From the NCBI GenBank assembly GCA_029204225.1, contig CM055097.1, forward strand, positions 44,108,942 through 44,172,941: a DNA stretch of 64,000 nt, read 5' to 3'. The stretch comes from Diphasiastrum complanatum. Lineage: Eukaryota; Streptophyta; Lycopodiopsida; Lycopodiales; Lycopodiaceae. Shown piece after piece: positions 1 through 11,905 of the stretch. Position 1 is the stretch's first letter. Each line of letters begins with the position of its first letter. The notes under the pieces are model-generated. The model worked only from the letters and a program-made list of their open reading frames with translations. It made no database searches and had not been told where the DNA came from. Position numbers and translations under genes: made by a program.

Positions 1-484
1 ACTTCCATTGGCTGGAAGAGCACGGAGCGATCGAACGAGCCACCAGGGTTGGAAGCGACTGTCCTTGGTCCCTACCGTGAGGGCATTGTGGGCCCTTCCC
101 CTTTTAGGACTTTCTGACAAAAGCAACCCCTCGTCCGAAAAACCCCTAACATTCGTGCGTCTGTCGGGAGCAGTATGATAATGGGCTATTGTTTCAAGGC
201 GATTATCTATACGTAGGGCTGCAAATTATCTACAGATTGCACGTGTTGTGAACAGTTTTGCTTTTTAGACCGTCAGCCGCAAGATAGCATGGTTGTGAAA
301 GCTACAAGTGCACACGTTGTTTTTAGAAAATCAATATCAAGTGTCACAGGTTGAAGTGGTTAGCATCACACAGTGATGTGTGCTGATCCCACACCTAGAA
401 CATATGTTTTAGGGCCTTTTCACACATGAGTTCACAATCCAACCCTAGCAGTACAAGAAGAGGGTTAGATTAGCCCTACATTGC
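1..484. other. Unassigned left-end sequence
   Basis: I recognise no gene here. The stretch directly before the copia gag frame does not resemble that element's own LTR at 4,118-4,964, so the copia element seems cut off on its 5' side within or just right of this stretch. Confidence 0.4.
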
Positions 485-1310
485 TTGAAGTTAAATGTAA
501 GCAATGACCTCTTGAAGGAGGTAGCTTCTTGTACCACATCAAAAGAGGCTTGGGATTCACTAAAGAACATTTATGAATCCAATAACACTTCAAGAGCGCT
601 TATGCTAAGAAACTTGATCTTGCAAAGCATGAGGGGAAGTGGAGAAAATGGACAAGAGTATGTCTTAAGGATAAAATCCTTGAACAAAGAATTGGGATCT
701 ACTATAGGAGAGAAGATCCAAGATAATGAACTAGTACAAGTAATTTTGAATGGATTAGGAGATGAGTTTTCTAATCTAGTTCAATCTTTTGCTATTCAAG
801 ACCAACTTCCATCAATTGAAAAATTGCATAATGTTCTTGTGGCCGAGGAAAGTAGGATTCTACACCTCAAAACAAGAATGGGGTCCTTATCACTACATAA
901 TGGTGATGAGAAAGCAAACTTCACATCTAAAGGCAAGAAGAAGACTCATCATTTCAAGAAGATCCAAGGCAAAGAGGCCGAGGCAAAAAAATGGAGGATC
1001 TACCTCCAAAGGGAAGCAAAAGAACAAAGCAAAGTTGAAGTGTTTCTTTTGTGGGAAGAAAGGACACTTTGCTTCCGAATGCTATAAGAAGAAAAATGCA
1101 CAAGGGAATGAAGATCAAAGCAATCTTGCACAAGGGAAGGAGGAAGAGGATGGCTTCAACACATCCTTGATGGTATGGTCGATTGATAGTGGGGCTAGTT
1201 CCCACATGTCATTCAACAAGCATTATTTATCTTATCTACTTTCTTGTAATGATTCTAAGAAATCAATCTACACTTCTAGTGAACAAGAATGCAAGATAGA
1301 TGGCATATGA
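485..1310 (+). pseudogene. Copia gag (UBN2 type) with CCHC knuckle and protease start
   Basis: The first frame (485-1087) matches plant copia gag, with a KEAWDSLKNIYE stretch and an ELVQVILNGLGDEF stretch. Near 1,010 the frame shifts into a second one that carries the zinc knuckle [14 protein letters not shown] and the protease motif DSGASSHMS; this ends at a stop near 1,308. Gag would coat element RNA and the protease would process the polyprotein. The N-terminal part of gag is missing. Confidence 0.9.
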
Positions 1311-1361
1311 TCTATTCCATTATGCTTAGGATCATCTAAGAGGATAGATCTTGATAATGTT

Positions 1362-2847
1362 TTGTATGTTCCATCCATTACAAAAAACTTGCTTAGTGTT
1401 GGTCAATTAATGGACAATGGACTAGATGTACATTTCAAGAATGGAGTGTGTTCCATCTTGAAAAATGATAAGTGCATAACTAGTGGCATTAAGCAAGGAA
1501 GGCTTAATGTGGCTATTGAAAGTGTGAATATGGTTAGGGAGGAGTTGACTCAAGTGGAGCTTTGGCACAAAAGATTGGGCCATCCTAATCTTCAATCAAT
1601 AAATTCCATGGCATCAAAGGAGCTAGCTTTTGGCCTACCAAAAGCTTTCAAGAAGTGTCGCAAAGTGTGTGAGGCATCTGGCCTTGCAAAGTCACACAAG
1701 ACTTCCTACAAGAGATCTTTAACAAGATCTACCTCACCTTTAGATCTTATCCATTCGGATGTACATACTTTTTCTCATGAAAGTAATTGTATGTGACTTT
1801 TATAGATGAATGTACTAGATACACTTGGATTGAATTATTGCCTAAAAAAAGCCATGTATATGAAGCTTTTGTAAAGTTTAAGTCTCTAGTGGAAAAGCAA
1901 CTTAGTTCTTGCATTAAAGTTCTAAGATGTGATAATGGAGGAGAGAATATCTCCAACAAGATGAGAGACTTTTGTGAGTTCAATGATAGTAAGAGAGAAC
2001 TCACTTGTCCTTACACCCCCAAACAAAATGGGGTGGCCGAGAGGAAAAATAGGAGTCTTTGTGAATGTGAAAAGTCTTTAAGACTTGATGCATCTCTACC
2101 CATCACCTTTTGGGGCGAGGCCATAACTTGTGCTAATTACTTATGTAATAGGATTACTAGTAGTGCTGTTGGATTTCACCATTTCAAGCTTTGTTTGGCA
2201 ATAAGCCCAATGTAAAAGATTTTAAAGTGTTTGGATGTATATGTTATGTCCACATTCCTTTGGAAACAAGAAGGAAAGAAGATGCAACTTTCTTCAAAGG
2301 AATATTTGTAGGCTATAGTGAAAATAGCAAAGGATATAGGATATTTGATCCTATTTCAAAGAAGGTCAAAGCTGGCCAGGATGTCTGGTTTGATAAATCT
2401 CAAAGTTACAAGTTGTCTCCAAATGCATCTAATCTCTTAGGTGATGAAGATCTTGCAACACCCAAGGAGGAGCCTCTTGAAAATGATCTTTTGGAAGATC
2501 AAAATCAAGTGCCAAAGGAGCCGAGAAGATCCACAAGGAGCAAGGCCGAGCCTTCAAGGCTCACATATTTTGAGAAAGGGAAGCAAAGCGAAGACACATC
2601 TCCTTCTACCTCTTACTCTTTTCTAACCACAATGCTTGAAGAGCCATCATGTTATGAAGATGCAAGTAGATCACAAGTTTGGAGAGATGCAATGCAAGTA
2701 GAGTTTGATGCTTTGATAGATAATCAAACTTGGAATCTTGTACACCTTCCATATGGGAAGAAGCCAATTGCATGTAAGTGGATCTATAGATTAAAGTACA
2801 ATCAAGATGGATCTATAAGTAAGTACAAAGCTAGATTGGTTGCTTAG
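1362..2847 (+). pseudogene. Copia integrase region, frameshifted
   Basis: The GAG-pre-integrase motif LWHKRLGHPN lies near 1,560. The integrase core follows in a second frame with FIDECTRYTWIELLPKK, CDNGGE and PKQNGVAERKNR. The integrase tail GIFVGYSENSKGYRIFDP continues in a third frame from 2,191. Then comes an acidic, Arg/Ser-rich linker and the start of reverse transcriptase (ACKWIYRLKYNQDG), which stops at 2,847. The three frames show that no functional integrase can be made. Confidence 0.9.
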
Positions 2848-2868
2848 GGGTTTCTTCAAACTAAGGGC

Positions 2869-4107
2869 ATAGATTATGAAGAAACATTTGCTCATGTAGC
2901 AAAACTTGTAATCATTAGATTGATCATTTGTATTGCTACTTTATTCAATTGGAATCTCTATCAAATGGATGTGACAAATGCTTTTTTGAATGGCTACTTG
3001 GAGGAGGAAATATACATGTTGCAACCCGAGGGCTTCATCAAGGATGGTGAGGAGGAGAAGGTTTGCCACTTAAGGAAGAGCCTATATGGCTTGAAGCAAG
3101 CACCTAGAGCTTGGTACTCTAGGTTCCATGATTTTCTCTACTCTCTTGGCTTTGTGATTAGCTGTTATGAGCCTTCTTTGTACATCAAATGTAATGATGG
3201 AAAGTTCATCATTCTAGTACTTTATGTTGATGATATCATATTGACATTAAATGATGGTGAAGTCATAAGAAATGTTAAAGTTTCCTTGTCTAGTGAATTC
3301 AAGTATGCTACTTCCATTCTTGAAAGGTTTGGCATGAAAGATTGTAAAGAGATTGACACCCCTATGGAGCAAGCTTATAAAGTTACTAATGATTGTGATG
3401 AAGCATCCTTTGAGGACGTGACACTCTTTAGGAAGCTAATAGGCTCCTTAATCTATTTGACAATCACTAGACCAGATTTAAGCTATAGTGTAAGAAAGTT
3501 AAGTCAATATATGCAAGGTCTCTTGATGCATCTTTGGAAAAGTGCCAAGAGAGTGCTTAGATATGTCTCTTCTACTAGATTTGTTGGCATTCTCTATCAA
3601 GGATCTAACTTGTACTTGAGAGCATTTTCAGATTCAGATTTTGTAGGAGATAAGATGGGTAGAAGATCCATAAGTGCATTTGTCACTTTTCTTTGTGGAG
3701 GAGTGATATCTTGGCTTTCCGAAAAGCAAGATACGATTTCTCTTTCCTCTTGTGAAGCCGAGTACAAGGCATTGACTTCAACAACCAAAGAACTCCTATG
3801 GCTAAGAAGACTTTTGGTGGAGCTTCAAGTGCTAAAGGTGGAGGAGGTCCCTTGCATCTATTGTGACAATCAAGCTTCTGAACAAATTGCTACCAATTTG
3901 ATCTTCCATGCTAGAACAAAGCATATTGAGATAGCTCATCACTTTGTGAGGGAGAAGGTGCAATCCAAGGAGGCTCAACTTCATCATGTGCCTTCATCCG
4001 AGTGCATAGCTGATATCTTAACCAAACCTTTGGCTAAAGATTCATTTTTCAAGTTAAGAGATGATCTTGGAGTTGTAAATATATGTACATTAGACTTGCC
4101 AAGTTAG
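2869..4107 (+). pseudogene. Copia reverse transcriptase and RNase H
   Basis: The reverse transcriptase core shows [36 protein letters not shown] and the catalytic YVDD box. RNase H shows SDSDFVGDK, SLSSCEAEYKAL and [15 protein letters not shown]. Compared with the related copy on the minus strand near 56.9 kb, about 29 codons after the YVDD region (between EFK and YAT) are missing without a frameshift, so the enzyme would be defective even where the frame is open. The stop at 4,105 sits directly before the polypurine tract. Confidence 0.92.
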
Positions 4108-4964
4108 AAGTGAGGAGTGTTAAAATATTACTTCCAACTTGATGGGCCTTGTAGATCTCAAGTTATTTGAGCCTGATAGGATCTCACACATGTGGAGTCT
4201 ATTCCCACATGTGAAAGAATGTACATAAGTCATTTTTATAAAGTGAGATTGACTTTAGCTTGATCTACACTAGTGTGAAATTGACCTTTGAATAGAATCT
4301 TGAAAATGGTCAAATTGGTCAAACTTTGTGTAAATAGATTGGAATTCCATGTGAATGAGTTATTACTCACATATGTCAAGATACCATTCACACGTGTGGA
4401 TAAGCTTCTAGAAGATAAGATAGGAAGATTCCATTAGATTCTATTTTATAAGGAGTATTCCTATAAATGTGGAAGACTAGCTTTTTGTTTTCTAGCCAAA
4501 GATAATAATGAACTTTGGGAAATGAGCACATATGGCTCCCATTGGTGGATCTAGATGACTACGCACTCTTCACACATGTGAAGGCCTGTTGGATAGTACG
4601 CAGCTCGTGACTTGATCTATAAAGGGATCAACCAAATCAATAACAAGTTGATGTGACATTGGCAAATTCTAGTTTTGTTGTGATTTCCACATTTGTCTTG
4701 AGTTTTGATGAATGAAATGCATTTGTAAGTTAATGTACTTTACTCTCTGTAAACAAGTCGTACTAGTACTATCCTCCACATGTGTGAGGCTGCCCATCCA
4801 TATTTTTGATCATTTGATCCATTGCTCTTGCTTAAATCATAGTGTAAAGCATCTAGATCAAGATCTAACACCTAGAACTTGATAGATCTTTGGATTAAGC
4901 AATCAATAAATCTTAATGATTGATAGTACAATCAATATTTGTCCTTTTTCTCTGAAAATTGACA
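4108..4964 (+). repeat. Polypurine tract and 3' LTR of copia element 1
   Basis: The purine run AGAAGTGAGGAG directly precedes an LTR starting TGTTAAAATATTAC at 4,118. The right end, near 4,964, was placed by comparison with the related LTR at about 49,967-50,825 (-). It contains CACATGTG or CACACGTGTG palindromes at 4,187, 4,206, 4,389, 4,571 and 4,777. Confidence 0.75.
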
Positions 4965-5600
4965 GTACATTCATGGATCTCCAAGTAAGGTTGGTAGGCT
5001 ACAAATTATGAGGCAAGTTAGGATTTCAAGTTAATATAAGTGTGACTGGGTCCTCACTTCTCCACTTCATCCCTCGGGTGTCAAGAGTATTTTTTCAGTG
5101 TTGTGGGTGTTATTTCGTGCTCTTTTTGATAGGTGTTCACGAGCTAACCACCAATGTCGGACGACATGGCACGGACCAAACAAAGGGCGTGAGAACTTAG
5201 AGTGACAACATTGCTCCATAGGGATGCAATAGCCACGCTCAACGATAGAGAGAGACAGGGGAGTAGAAGCAGAAGTAGGAGTCGCAGCCAGGCTCCGTCT
5301 ACCTTCAACGTATACGTCCCAAGTTCTTGGGTGAGTTCCATATTACAACAATAATTTCTTTTTTTTTTTATTTTTCTAAATTTATGAATTTTGTTTGGGT
5401 ATTTCGCACCCTTCCGTTCAGTGCATATGTACAAGGTCACTAGGGCTACTTCTGATCCTTTGAGTGTTCACAGACTCCGTGATGCCTCTAGGCCGTTCAC
5501 TCCGATATCTGAAAAGGTGAACAGAAAAAGGTGTTACATAACGTATAGGTGACTTCAACTTCTTTTAACTACGGTAAGCTTTTATCTTGTTTACGTTGGT
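4965..5600. other. Spacer between copia 1 and gypsy element
   Basis: No coding region is recognised. A short plus-strand frame near 5,154 encodes an Arg/Ser-rich peptide but is broken by a stop at once. The left part may hold the 3' non-coding end of the minus-strand gypsy element, but I could not define an LTR. Confidence 0.3.
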
Positions 5601-7073
5601 TCAGTGCTTAAAAATTTCACTGTTTAACTCTACCAGCTTAACCGTGTTATTTTCATACAGCTTCACTATTACATATGAACCGTTCCAGCGTGGCCCCAAC
5701 TTTTGAGGCATCAGCTCGTGTCTAGCGTCATAGAACAACACTAACTGCCCCTGGGTGAATTGGTAGTCACGCACATTTCTGTCATGTATTTCTTTCATGC
5801 GCCTCTTGTGGGTTTCTTGGTGATTCAAGGCAGCTAGTCGGGGCTCGTCTAGGTCTTGTAAAGTGTCCAGTCGGTGTTGTATTTTAACTCTTTCTTGCAT
5901 AGGTCATGCTTCATGGCAAACCGCAAGGGTGGGAGCTCTATTTCTAGTGGCAGTACGCATTCTTGGCCATACACTAGAAAAAAGGGCATACAATGTCGAG
6001 TACATTTTTTTGTCCCAATCCCTCTGTCGGTCTAATACAATTTTTCTTAGAATACCCACTAATTGTTTGTTTGTGCTCTCAACCTGACCGTTGGCTTGCG
6101 GGTGGTAGGGTGTGCTTTTTCGGTGCTTGATCGTCAGTTGATCGGTCAAGCCTTTGATAGTTTTGTTTAGGAAATGGGTACCCATGTCAGAGATGAATTC
6201 TCTGGGTGTACCGAACCGGCCTATCACCTGTTCTAGCAAGAACCAGATGGTTTCTTTTGCATTGTCTTTGGCCACAGCCCGTGCCTCGGCCCACTTTGTG
6301 AAATAGTCAGTGGCCACTATGATATAATGTTTTCGGCTAGATGAAGCTGGGTGTATTGGGCCAACGAAGTCGATGTCCCATTTTTCAAAGGAGAGACAGG
6401 CCTGTATCGGAATTAATGATCGCACTCTGTTATCCGTCTTGTCAACTTGTTGACAGGTGTCGCAGTTCCTGGCGTGTATGTGGGCATCTTGGAATAGTGT
6501 CGGCCACCAGTAACCCGCCCTCAAAATTTTCTGCCCTGTGAGTTGGCCGGCAAAGACCCCACAGGCAGAATCGTGACACTCCTCTAGTATAAATTTGGCT
6601 TCTTCAAGAGTGACGCATCTTCGATACAATCCTTCCACACCTCGTCTATACAGTGTGCCCCCTATTAAGGTGAACTTTAGGGCTTGTAGACGTAGCTTTC
6701 GTTTTTCTGAAGCCGTCATACTGTTGGGTGTCTCTAGCGTGGATAGGTAGGTTGCTAAAGCCGTATACCACTCAGGAATTGTGTCAACGTCTACCCTCAA
6801 AAGTTCTCTTGAGTGATCAGTCTCCCACTCATCGTCTGTTTCAATAACCCCTCCCAGCTCACAAATACAATCGTTTAACCCCTGCAGTTTAGGCAACTTG
6901 CTTTGGATGGTGTAGTCAAACTCCTGAAGGGAGATTATCCACTTCATTAAGCCTTCAGGAGGTTCTAGTTTATTCATCATCAAGGTGACTGCAGTACTCT
7001 TGGTAAAGAAATCACTTTTCGATGCAATAGGTAATGCCTTAGTTTGGCGGCAGCGTAAGCTATCCCCCCACAA
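5601..7073 (-). pseudogene. Gypsy integrase
   Basis: The frame from 7,073 to 5,904 carries the H2C2 zinc-binding region (CHDSACGVFAGQLTGQKIL, then CDTCQQVDK). The integrase core follows: WDIDFVGPI, IIVATDYFTKWAEA, ISDMGTHFLN and YHPQANGQVESTNK. The C-terminal part shifts frame near 5,900 and continues as DYQFTQGQLVLFYDARH and LGPRWNGSYVIVKLYENN down to 5,601. The catalytic aspartates are present, but the frame is split, so this is a pseudogene. Confidence 0.92.
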
Positions 7074-7270
7074 ATTTTCTCAGCCTTACTATAATTAAGT
7101 TCGGCTTTGTTCAATTTTCTCCCTATAAAAATAATAGGGTGATATTTTATGTCCCAAATCTGGGCTAGGCAACCGTTTATGCACGTGTCTTTGGTGCTTT
7201 TGAAAACGAAGAACTCCATGTCGTACATAGGTGGTTTCAATATTGGAGCATTAGCCAAAGCTACTTTCAA
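6980..7270 (-). pseudogene. Gypsy RNase H fragment
   Basis: The peptide includes FVFKSTKDTCINGCLAQ and HPIIFIGRKLNKAELNYSKAE, which matches the RNase H domain directly after gypsy reverse transcriptase. It overlaps the integrase-containing frame in another frame, which shows a frameshift near 7,000-7,070. Confidence 0.85.
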
Positions 7271-7286
7271 TTCCTAAAAAGTCTTC

Positions 7287-8060
7287 TCATATGCCTCGTC
7301 CCAAGTCCACTCCACGTTGGTTTTCAATAAGCCAGTCATCTGGTAAGTACGCGTGGCATAGGCCATGACATATCTTTGTTAATAATCGCTCAACCCTAAG
7401 AAGGTCTGAAGTTGGGACACCGTAGTTGGTGCCATCATGGCTACGAGCATAGCTATTTTTCTGGGTCAGTTGCCATGCCATATTTACTTATGACATGTCC
7501 TAACAGTACCCCGTAAGGAACTCCTAATAGGAACTTGTTAGCATTCAAGGCTATACAGGTTATTTCGCACTTCTAAAAACACTTCTCTAGCATGGTGAGA
7601 TGTTCTGCGATGGTGGTTGCCCCACAGAGGTCATCTATAAAGATTTTGAGATTTTCGTCTAAGATATCCTCAAAATGTTTGTTCATAAACCTCTGATAGG
7701 TTCCAGGGGCGTTAGTCGACCCAAAGGGCATGATGTGGCAAGCAAAAACCCCAAACGTGGTTGTGAAGGTGGTCTTCAATTTATTCTCTTCTGCTATGGC
7801 TATCTGATTATATCCTAGAAACAGTCCATGAAAGAGTACTGGTCTCTTCTTGCCATTTCTTCTAGGACTTGGTCTATGAACGACAATGGGTAGTAGTCCT
7901 TCTTAGTTTGTTTGTTCAACCTCTTATAATCCACACACACGCACTCGGTATTCTCTACTGGAAATATCAGTCCAGCAGTTCGAAGTCTCTCGAGTTTAGT
8001 ATATACTCCTTCCTTTAGGTGGTAGGGTAGCCGATGTTGTTTTTGTCATATAGGTTTGGC
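7287..8060 (-). pseudogene. Gypsy reverse transcriptase
   Basis: Between about 8,060 and 7,800 the minus strand reads GLIFPVENTE, CVDYKRLNKQTKKDYYPL and SFIDQVLEEMA. After a shift it continues as GYNQIAIAEENKLKTTF, FGVFACHIMPFGSTNAPGTY, FMNKHF and FIDDLC (the FIDD form of the catalytic box). At least one frameshift and several stops are present. Confidence 0.88.
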
Positions 8061-8454
8061 TCCCTCCTTCAATGGTATTGTATGAGTCACTAGATCAGGT
8101 GGAATCCCCTTCAAATCTAAGTAGTCCTAGGCAAAAATATGCTGGTACTTTCTACACAGCCGTTCATATTCTTCTTTTTCTCCAATGCCTAGGGAAGCAC
8201 CTATTTTGATATTATTGGGCTCTTCTAGGGTTCCTAGGTTTATCAGGCAGATATCGACGTCTCAAACTTTGGGAGGCCGCTCTTCTGAAGTGTTTCACTC
8301 TATATTCAGTATTGATCTCAGGTCTGGTTCATCTTCACTCGTAGTGGACTCACCATCGTCCTCACTACCTGTGACCTCCTCCCGCTCAAACGAAGGTATG
8401 GGTGCTCTCTCTGACTGAGGCACCTCGGGATAGCCGTCGACTATGGTACGTTTT

Positions 8455-8742
8455 CTACCCCTTCCAAAAATCAGTACTCCTGTGCGGATGTCGAGTGTAG
8501 TTGCTAAGTCTGAGCCATGGCCATCCTAGCAGTATAGAGTACCCCCGGTTCCCGGCGTATATCCTCATGACGTAAAAGTCCACTTGAATGGTCTTTTTAG
8601 CCACAATAATGGGTACATTCTTCAGCTCGCCCTCTGGTTTGATCACAGAGTTGTTGCCTAGCTTTAGGGCTATCAAGGTAGCGAGTTCTAGAGTAAAACC
8701 AAGGTGGTCTGAAAGCTCTAGACTTATGATGTTAACTGCCAA
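8455..8742 (-). pseudogene. Gypsy protease-like region
   Basis: The 95-residue frame includes GELKNVPIIVAKKTIQVDFY and GYSILLGWPWL. The ILLGWPWL element resembles the ILGRPWL motif at the end of gypsy retropepsin domains. The catalytic DSGA-type motif is not obvious, so the call rests on position and the C-terminal motif. Confidence 0.6.
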
Positions 8743-8792
8743 CTCTGCATCAACTATGGCCCCTGAAATGACTAGGCCATCTATAAGTACGT

Positions 8793-9786
8793 CTACCTTA
8801 GGGCTTGACCTAGGTCAATATTTTCTAGGGCTTGACCTAGGTCAATATTCTCTCTCTTCAGATTTTGGTCTATATCCTTCCTAAACCTACGATTTTTGGT
8901 CATAGTCCTCTTCATTTCTAGGCCAGTTTTCTCTTTTCTCGGTCCTAAGAATCTGGGATGTCTGCGCCTCCAAGATGCTAACCTCACCTTGCTCTTTTGG
9001 TAGTGGATCCTCGTAGATGGGTGTAGGTTCAAATACTAGCTTCTCAATGATTACTGGGTTGTCTACCTCTGATGGTGATTTTGATGTAGGCTTGGGTTTC
9101 CTGGGAAGTAGCTCCGTCTGGAGGTTACTTTGGGTCACTACTAAAGCCTCTTTTCTACTTGTGGGTTCCTCCAGTGTCTCTATGGCTATGAAGTTCACGG
9201 GTGGCTTGTCATCTTCTACGCGTGCCTTTCCTTTATCCTCCTAGTTAATCCCGGGTCTGTGTTGTATGTATTGAGGTGGCCTTGATGGCCCCGCCGTTCT
9301 GTCCTCCTGGGGTCTATGGTTTACTGGCCCAAGTATCTTATTCCCAGTGTTTAGCCCAGTGTCTATCCTCCAAGTGTCCAGGCCTCTTGCAGTACCCGCA
9401 CACTTGGTTGGGACAATTTCGATTGAAATTATTCCCTCTACAGTGTCTACACACTCAGGGGTTCGGTCCCTCTATAGGGTGTCTCTGACCCAACAAATTT
9501 TGGTGTCATTTGAGAAAGTTTACATCTGTTGCTACGGTCTGTATATTTTCACTCATCATGCACTTTCATACAGTGCTCCATGAAACTCAGGATTGGATCC
9601 ACTAAGTTTGGGTAGTCCTCTTGTCTTCGGGGGTACTATGATTGGTTCAGTCAAACATCTTGCCATTCTGTTGGCAATAGGTTCTATAGCAGTGGGTGTT
9701 ACGTCCTCTAACGATGGTTTCGTAGCGTCGGTTGGCTCAAGTTCTGTTAATTCTTCTATGACTTCCAATATATCACCTAAGTCCAT
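8793..9786 (-). pseudogene. Gypsy gag-like region with zinc knuckle
   Basis: Short charged minus-strand frames lie upstream of the protease region. Near 9,390-9,430 the minus strand reads PNQVCGYCKRPGHLED, a probable CCHC knuckle start. A 17-base direct duplication (GGGCTTGACCTAGGTCA) occurs at about 8,800-8,850. The assignment as gag is inferred from position. Confidence 0.5.
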
Positions 9787-10188
9787 TACAGGTTGGTGAA
9801 ACTCATCATTGGCTAGTGGGAAAAGGGACCCACGACTGCTTCTTCTAAGCCCTAAACGCTCCCTCAGATTTGAAGTCTCTCTGTGTGATGCTCTCTTAGA
9901 CCTAGGTTTCCTTGGTATACCTATGATGTATCGTCTAGGGTGACACTAATGATTTCTGCATAATAATTTTACTTTCGGATAGTAATCAACTGTCGTTGCA
10001 CGTGTGTTGTATGATTATGTACAAAATATTTACATGGGCAGGAACCCCCAAACATTAATAACAGATGATAGATATGTTTTACAATTCTTAACACTCCTCC
10101 TTAAAACATATCTATCTGATGTTGGTGAAGATCCTTTGAGTTTGGATTCTTTGCTTTGCATTTTAAGTGAAGATGAACAAAGAATCTA

Positions 10189-10890
10189 TCATAGCAACCA
10201 ATGCATGTGGTATCTTGCTTTGGATAGGCCGATCATTGAGCGTTTGGCTACTTCGAAGAGCTTATCAGGGTTAGTGAGGGTTGGGTACTGATCGAGGGTG
10301 TGAGCTGGTGAAGCTAATCCAAAAAATAGGCGTTGTGTAGGAAATGAAGATGGAGGTGGAGGGAGTGGAGGAAATATGTTAGTAGCAATGGTGGTGGTTG
10401 TTGTTGTGGTGGTGGTGGTGGTTATTGGAGGGGCCGGACTTCTTCCTAACTTATCTACTTTCTCTGGTTCATCATCACTTATTTCCATCAAGTCCACAAC
10501 ATCAAAATATTGCGAAGTGTCCAAGGTGTGGACTTGTTGGGCCTGTGGTTGTTGACCTCGTGGCTACTGGGCCGCTTCCGTGTCTTGGGGACTAGAACTC
10601 CCCACTCCTCCCCCCCCAAAAAAAAATGGTGCGTTTGGTGACGTTGGCGGCGTAGGCGTGGTAATCAATGTGGGTGGGGTGGCGACCTTGTCTGGTTGAC
10701 CAACTACTTGTGATGTGGTCGTATTGGGTTCTGGTGTAGACGTAGCTGCTCCATCACTCCCAATGATGGTGTGTGAGGGTGATGAGTGTTGTTGCGAGGC
10801 TGAAGTTGAGCTTCCATCATCGGAGGCTGAACCGTCTGATGTTGTTCTAGCTGGTGATTTCCTCCTAGCTTGAAGCTTTCTTCGTAGAGT
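10189..10890 (-). other. Ser/Thr/Pro-rich low-complexity frames, probable gag N-terminal region
   Basis: Minus-strand frames at 10,524-10,189 and about 10,890-10,630 encode Thr runs, poly-Pro and Ser/Thr/Pro-rich stretches. They are separated by a C8/A9 homopolymer near 10,610 that shifts the frame. No domain is recognised. Position at the 5' side of the gypsy element suggests a disordered gag region, but this is inference. Confidence 0.35.
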
Positions 10891-11905
10891 GCTTAAGGAG
10901 TGACAATGGTGGAGAGTACGTATCTACCAAGTTCAAGGCTTTTTGTGATGAGCATGGGATCAAGAGGGAGTGTATAACACCAAAACAAAATGGAGTGGCT
11001 GAAAGAAAGAATAGGACTTTATGTGAAAGTGCCAGAGCCATGAGGTTAAGTGCTAATCTTGGTAAGCCATTTTGGGATCAAGCATTGTTGTATGCTAATT
11101 TCTTGTGCAATAGTGGCTGAGTGCTATTTTGGATGGAAAGACACCTTTTGAGATGCTATTCAAGAGGAGGCCGAGCGTCAACTTTCTTAAAACTTTTGGA
11201 TGCACATGCTATGTCAACATAACTCTTGATGATAGGACCAAGGAGGATCCATCTTCAAGGAAAGGTATTTTTGTTGGATATAGTGAGGTGAGTAAAGCCT
11301 ACAAGGTTTACATTCCTTCTACTAACAAAGTGATCATTGGTAGAGATGTCATTTTTTATGAGGGGAACATTCGAAAAGTATCTTCAATCATTATTGATGG
11401 TGATGTGGATGGATCTAACATTCTTGATGTTGATGTAAAGGATCCTACTTTGGATGGTGATGATGAAGGACCATCATCAAGTCAAAAGCCAACGAGAACA
11501 TCAAGGGAAAGATAAATGTCTTCAAGGCTCGCCTATGATGAAAAGAATAAGCAAGTAGTTTATGAAAATTATATTGCTTTCCTAACCTCTTTTGATAAAC
11601 CTACAAGTGCAGATGAAACAAGGAACAAAGAGGAGCGGATCCAAGCAATGGATCTTAAGTGTCAAGCTCTTCTGAAGAATAGAACATGGAGATTGGTGGA
11701 GTTACCTAAGGACAAGAAAGCTATTAGATGCAAATGGATCTTTAAGGTGAAGACAAACCAAGATGGATCTATCAACAAGTACAAGGCAAGGTTGGTGGCA
11801 AAAGGATATGCTCAAGAACATGGTATTGAATATGATGAAACCTTTGCACCCATGGCAAAGATGGTGAGTATTCGGGTCATCATATCTCTTTCTACTCTTT
11901 ATGGA
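10891..11905 (+). pseudogene. Copia fragment: integrase to start of reverse transcriptase
   Basis: The fragment opens inside the integrase core (LRSDNGGEYVSTKFKAF, TPKQNGVAERKNRT). After a shift near 11,115 it runs through TFGCTCYVNI and GIFVGYSEVSKAYKVY, an acidic linker, and reverse transcriptase ([40 protein letters not shown]). It stops abruptly near 11,905, where an unrelated repeat begins. Both ends are truncated. Confidence 0.88.

Larger units (their letters stand above)
485..4964 (+). mobile_element. Ty1/copia retrotransposon 1, 5'-truncated and decayed
   Basis: Domains run in copia order: gag, CCHC knuckle, aspartic protease, GAG-pre-integrase, integrase, reverse transcriptase, RNase H, polypurine tract, 3' LTR. 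No 5' LTR, primer site or gag N-terminus is present. The polyprotein is broken by shifts near 1,010 and 2,200 and by stops near 1,308, 1,795 and 2,847, so it cannot encode a full product. It belongs to the same family as the copia element at 50-58 kb, with near-identical RNase H and integrase-tail peptides. Confidence 0.93.
5601..10890 (-). mobile_element. Ty3/gypsy retrotransposon, decayed, no LTR found
   Basis: Reading leftward on the minus strand the order is gag-like region, knuckle, protease-like region, reverse transcriptase, RNase H, integrase. Integrase after RNase H is the gypsy arrangement. Stops and shifts interrupt it throughout. The right boundary near 10,890 abuts an unrelated plus-strand copia fragment. 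Confidence 0.85.

Noticed and set aside
5154-5192. Peptide containing MARTKQ, like a histone H3 start
   Set aside because: A stop follows two codons later and nothing downstream resembles H3; it is a chance match in retroelement spacer.
5140-5440. Minus-strand 98-codon frame with a Leu-rich hydrophobic run
   Set aside because: Leu run is the complement of an Arg/Ser-rich repetitive stretch; no gene context.
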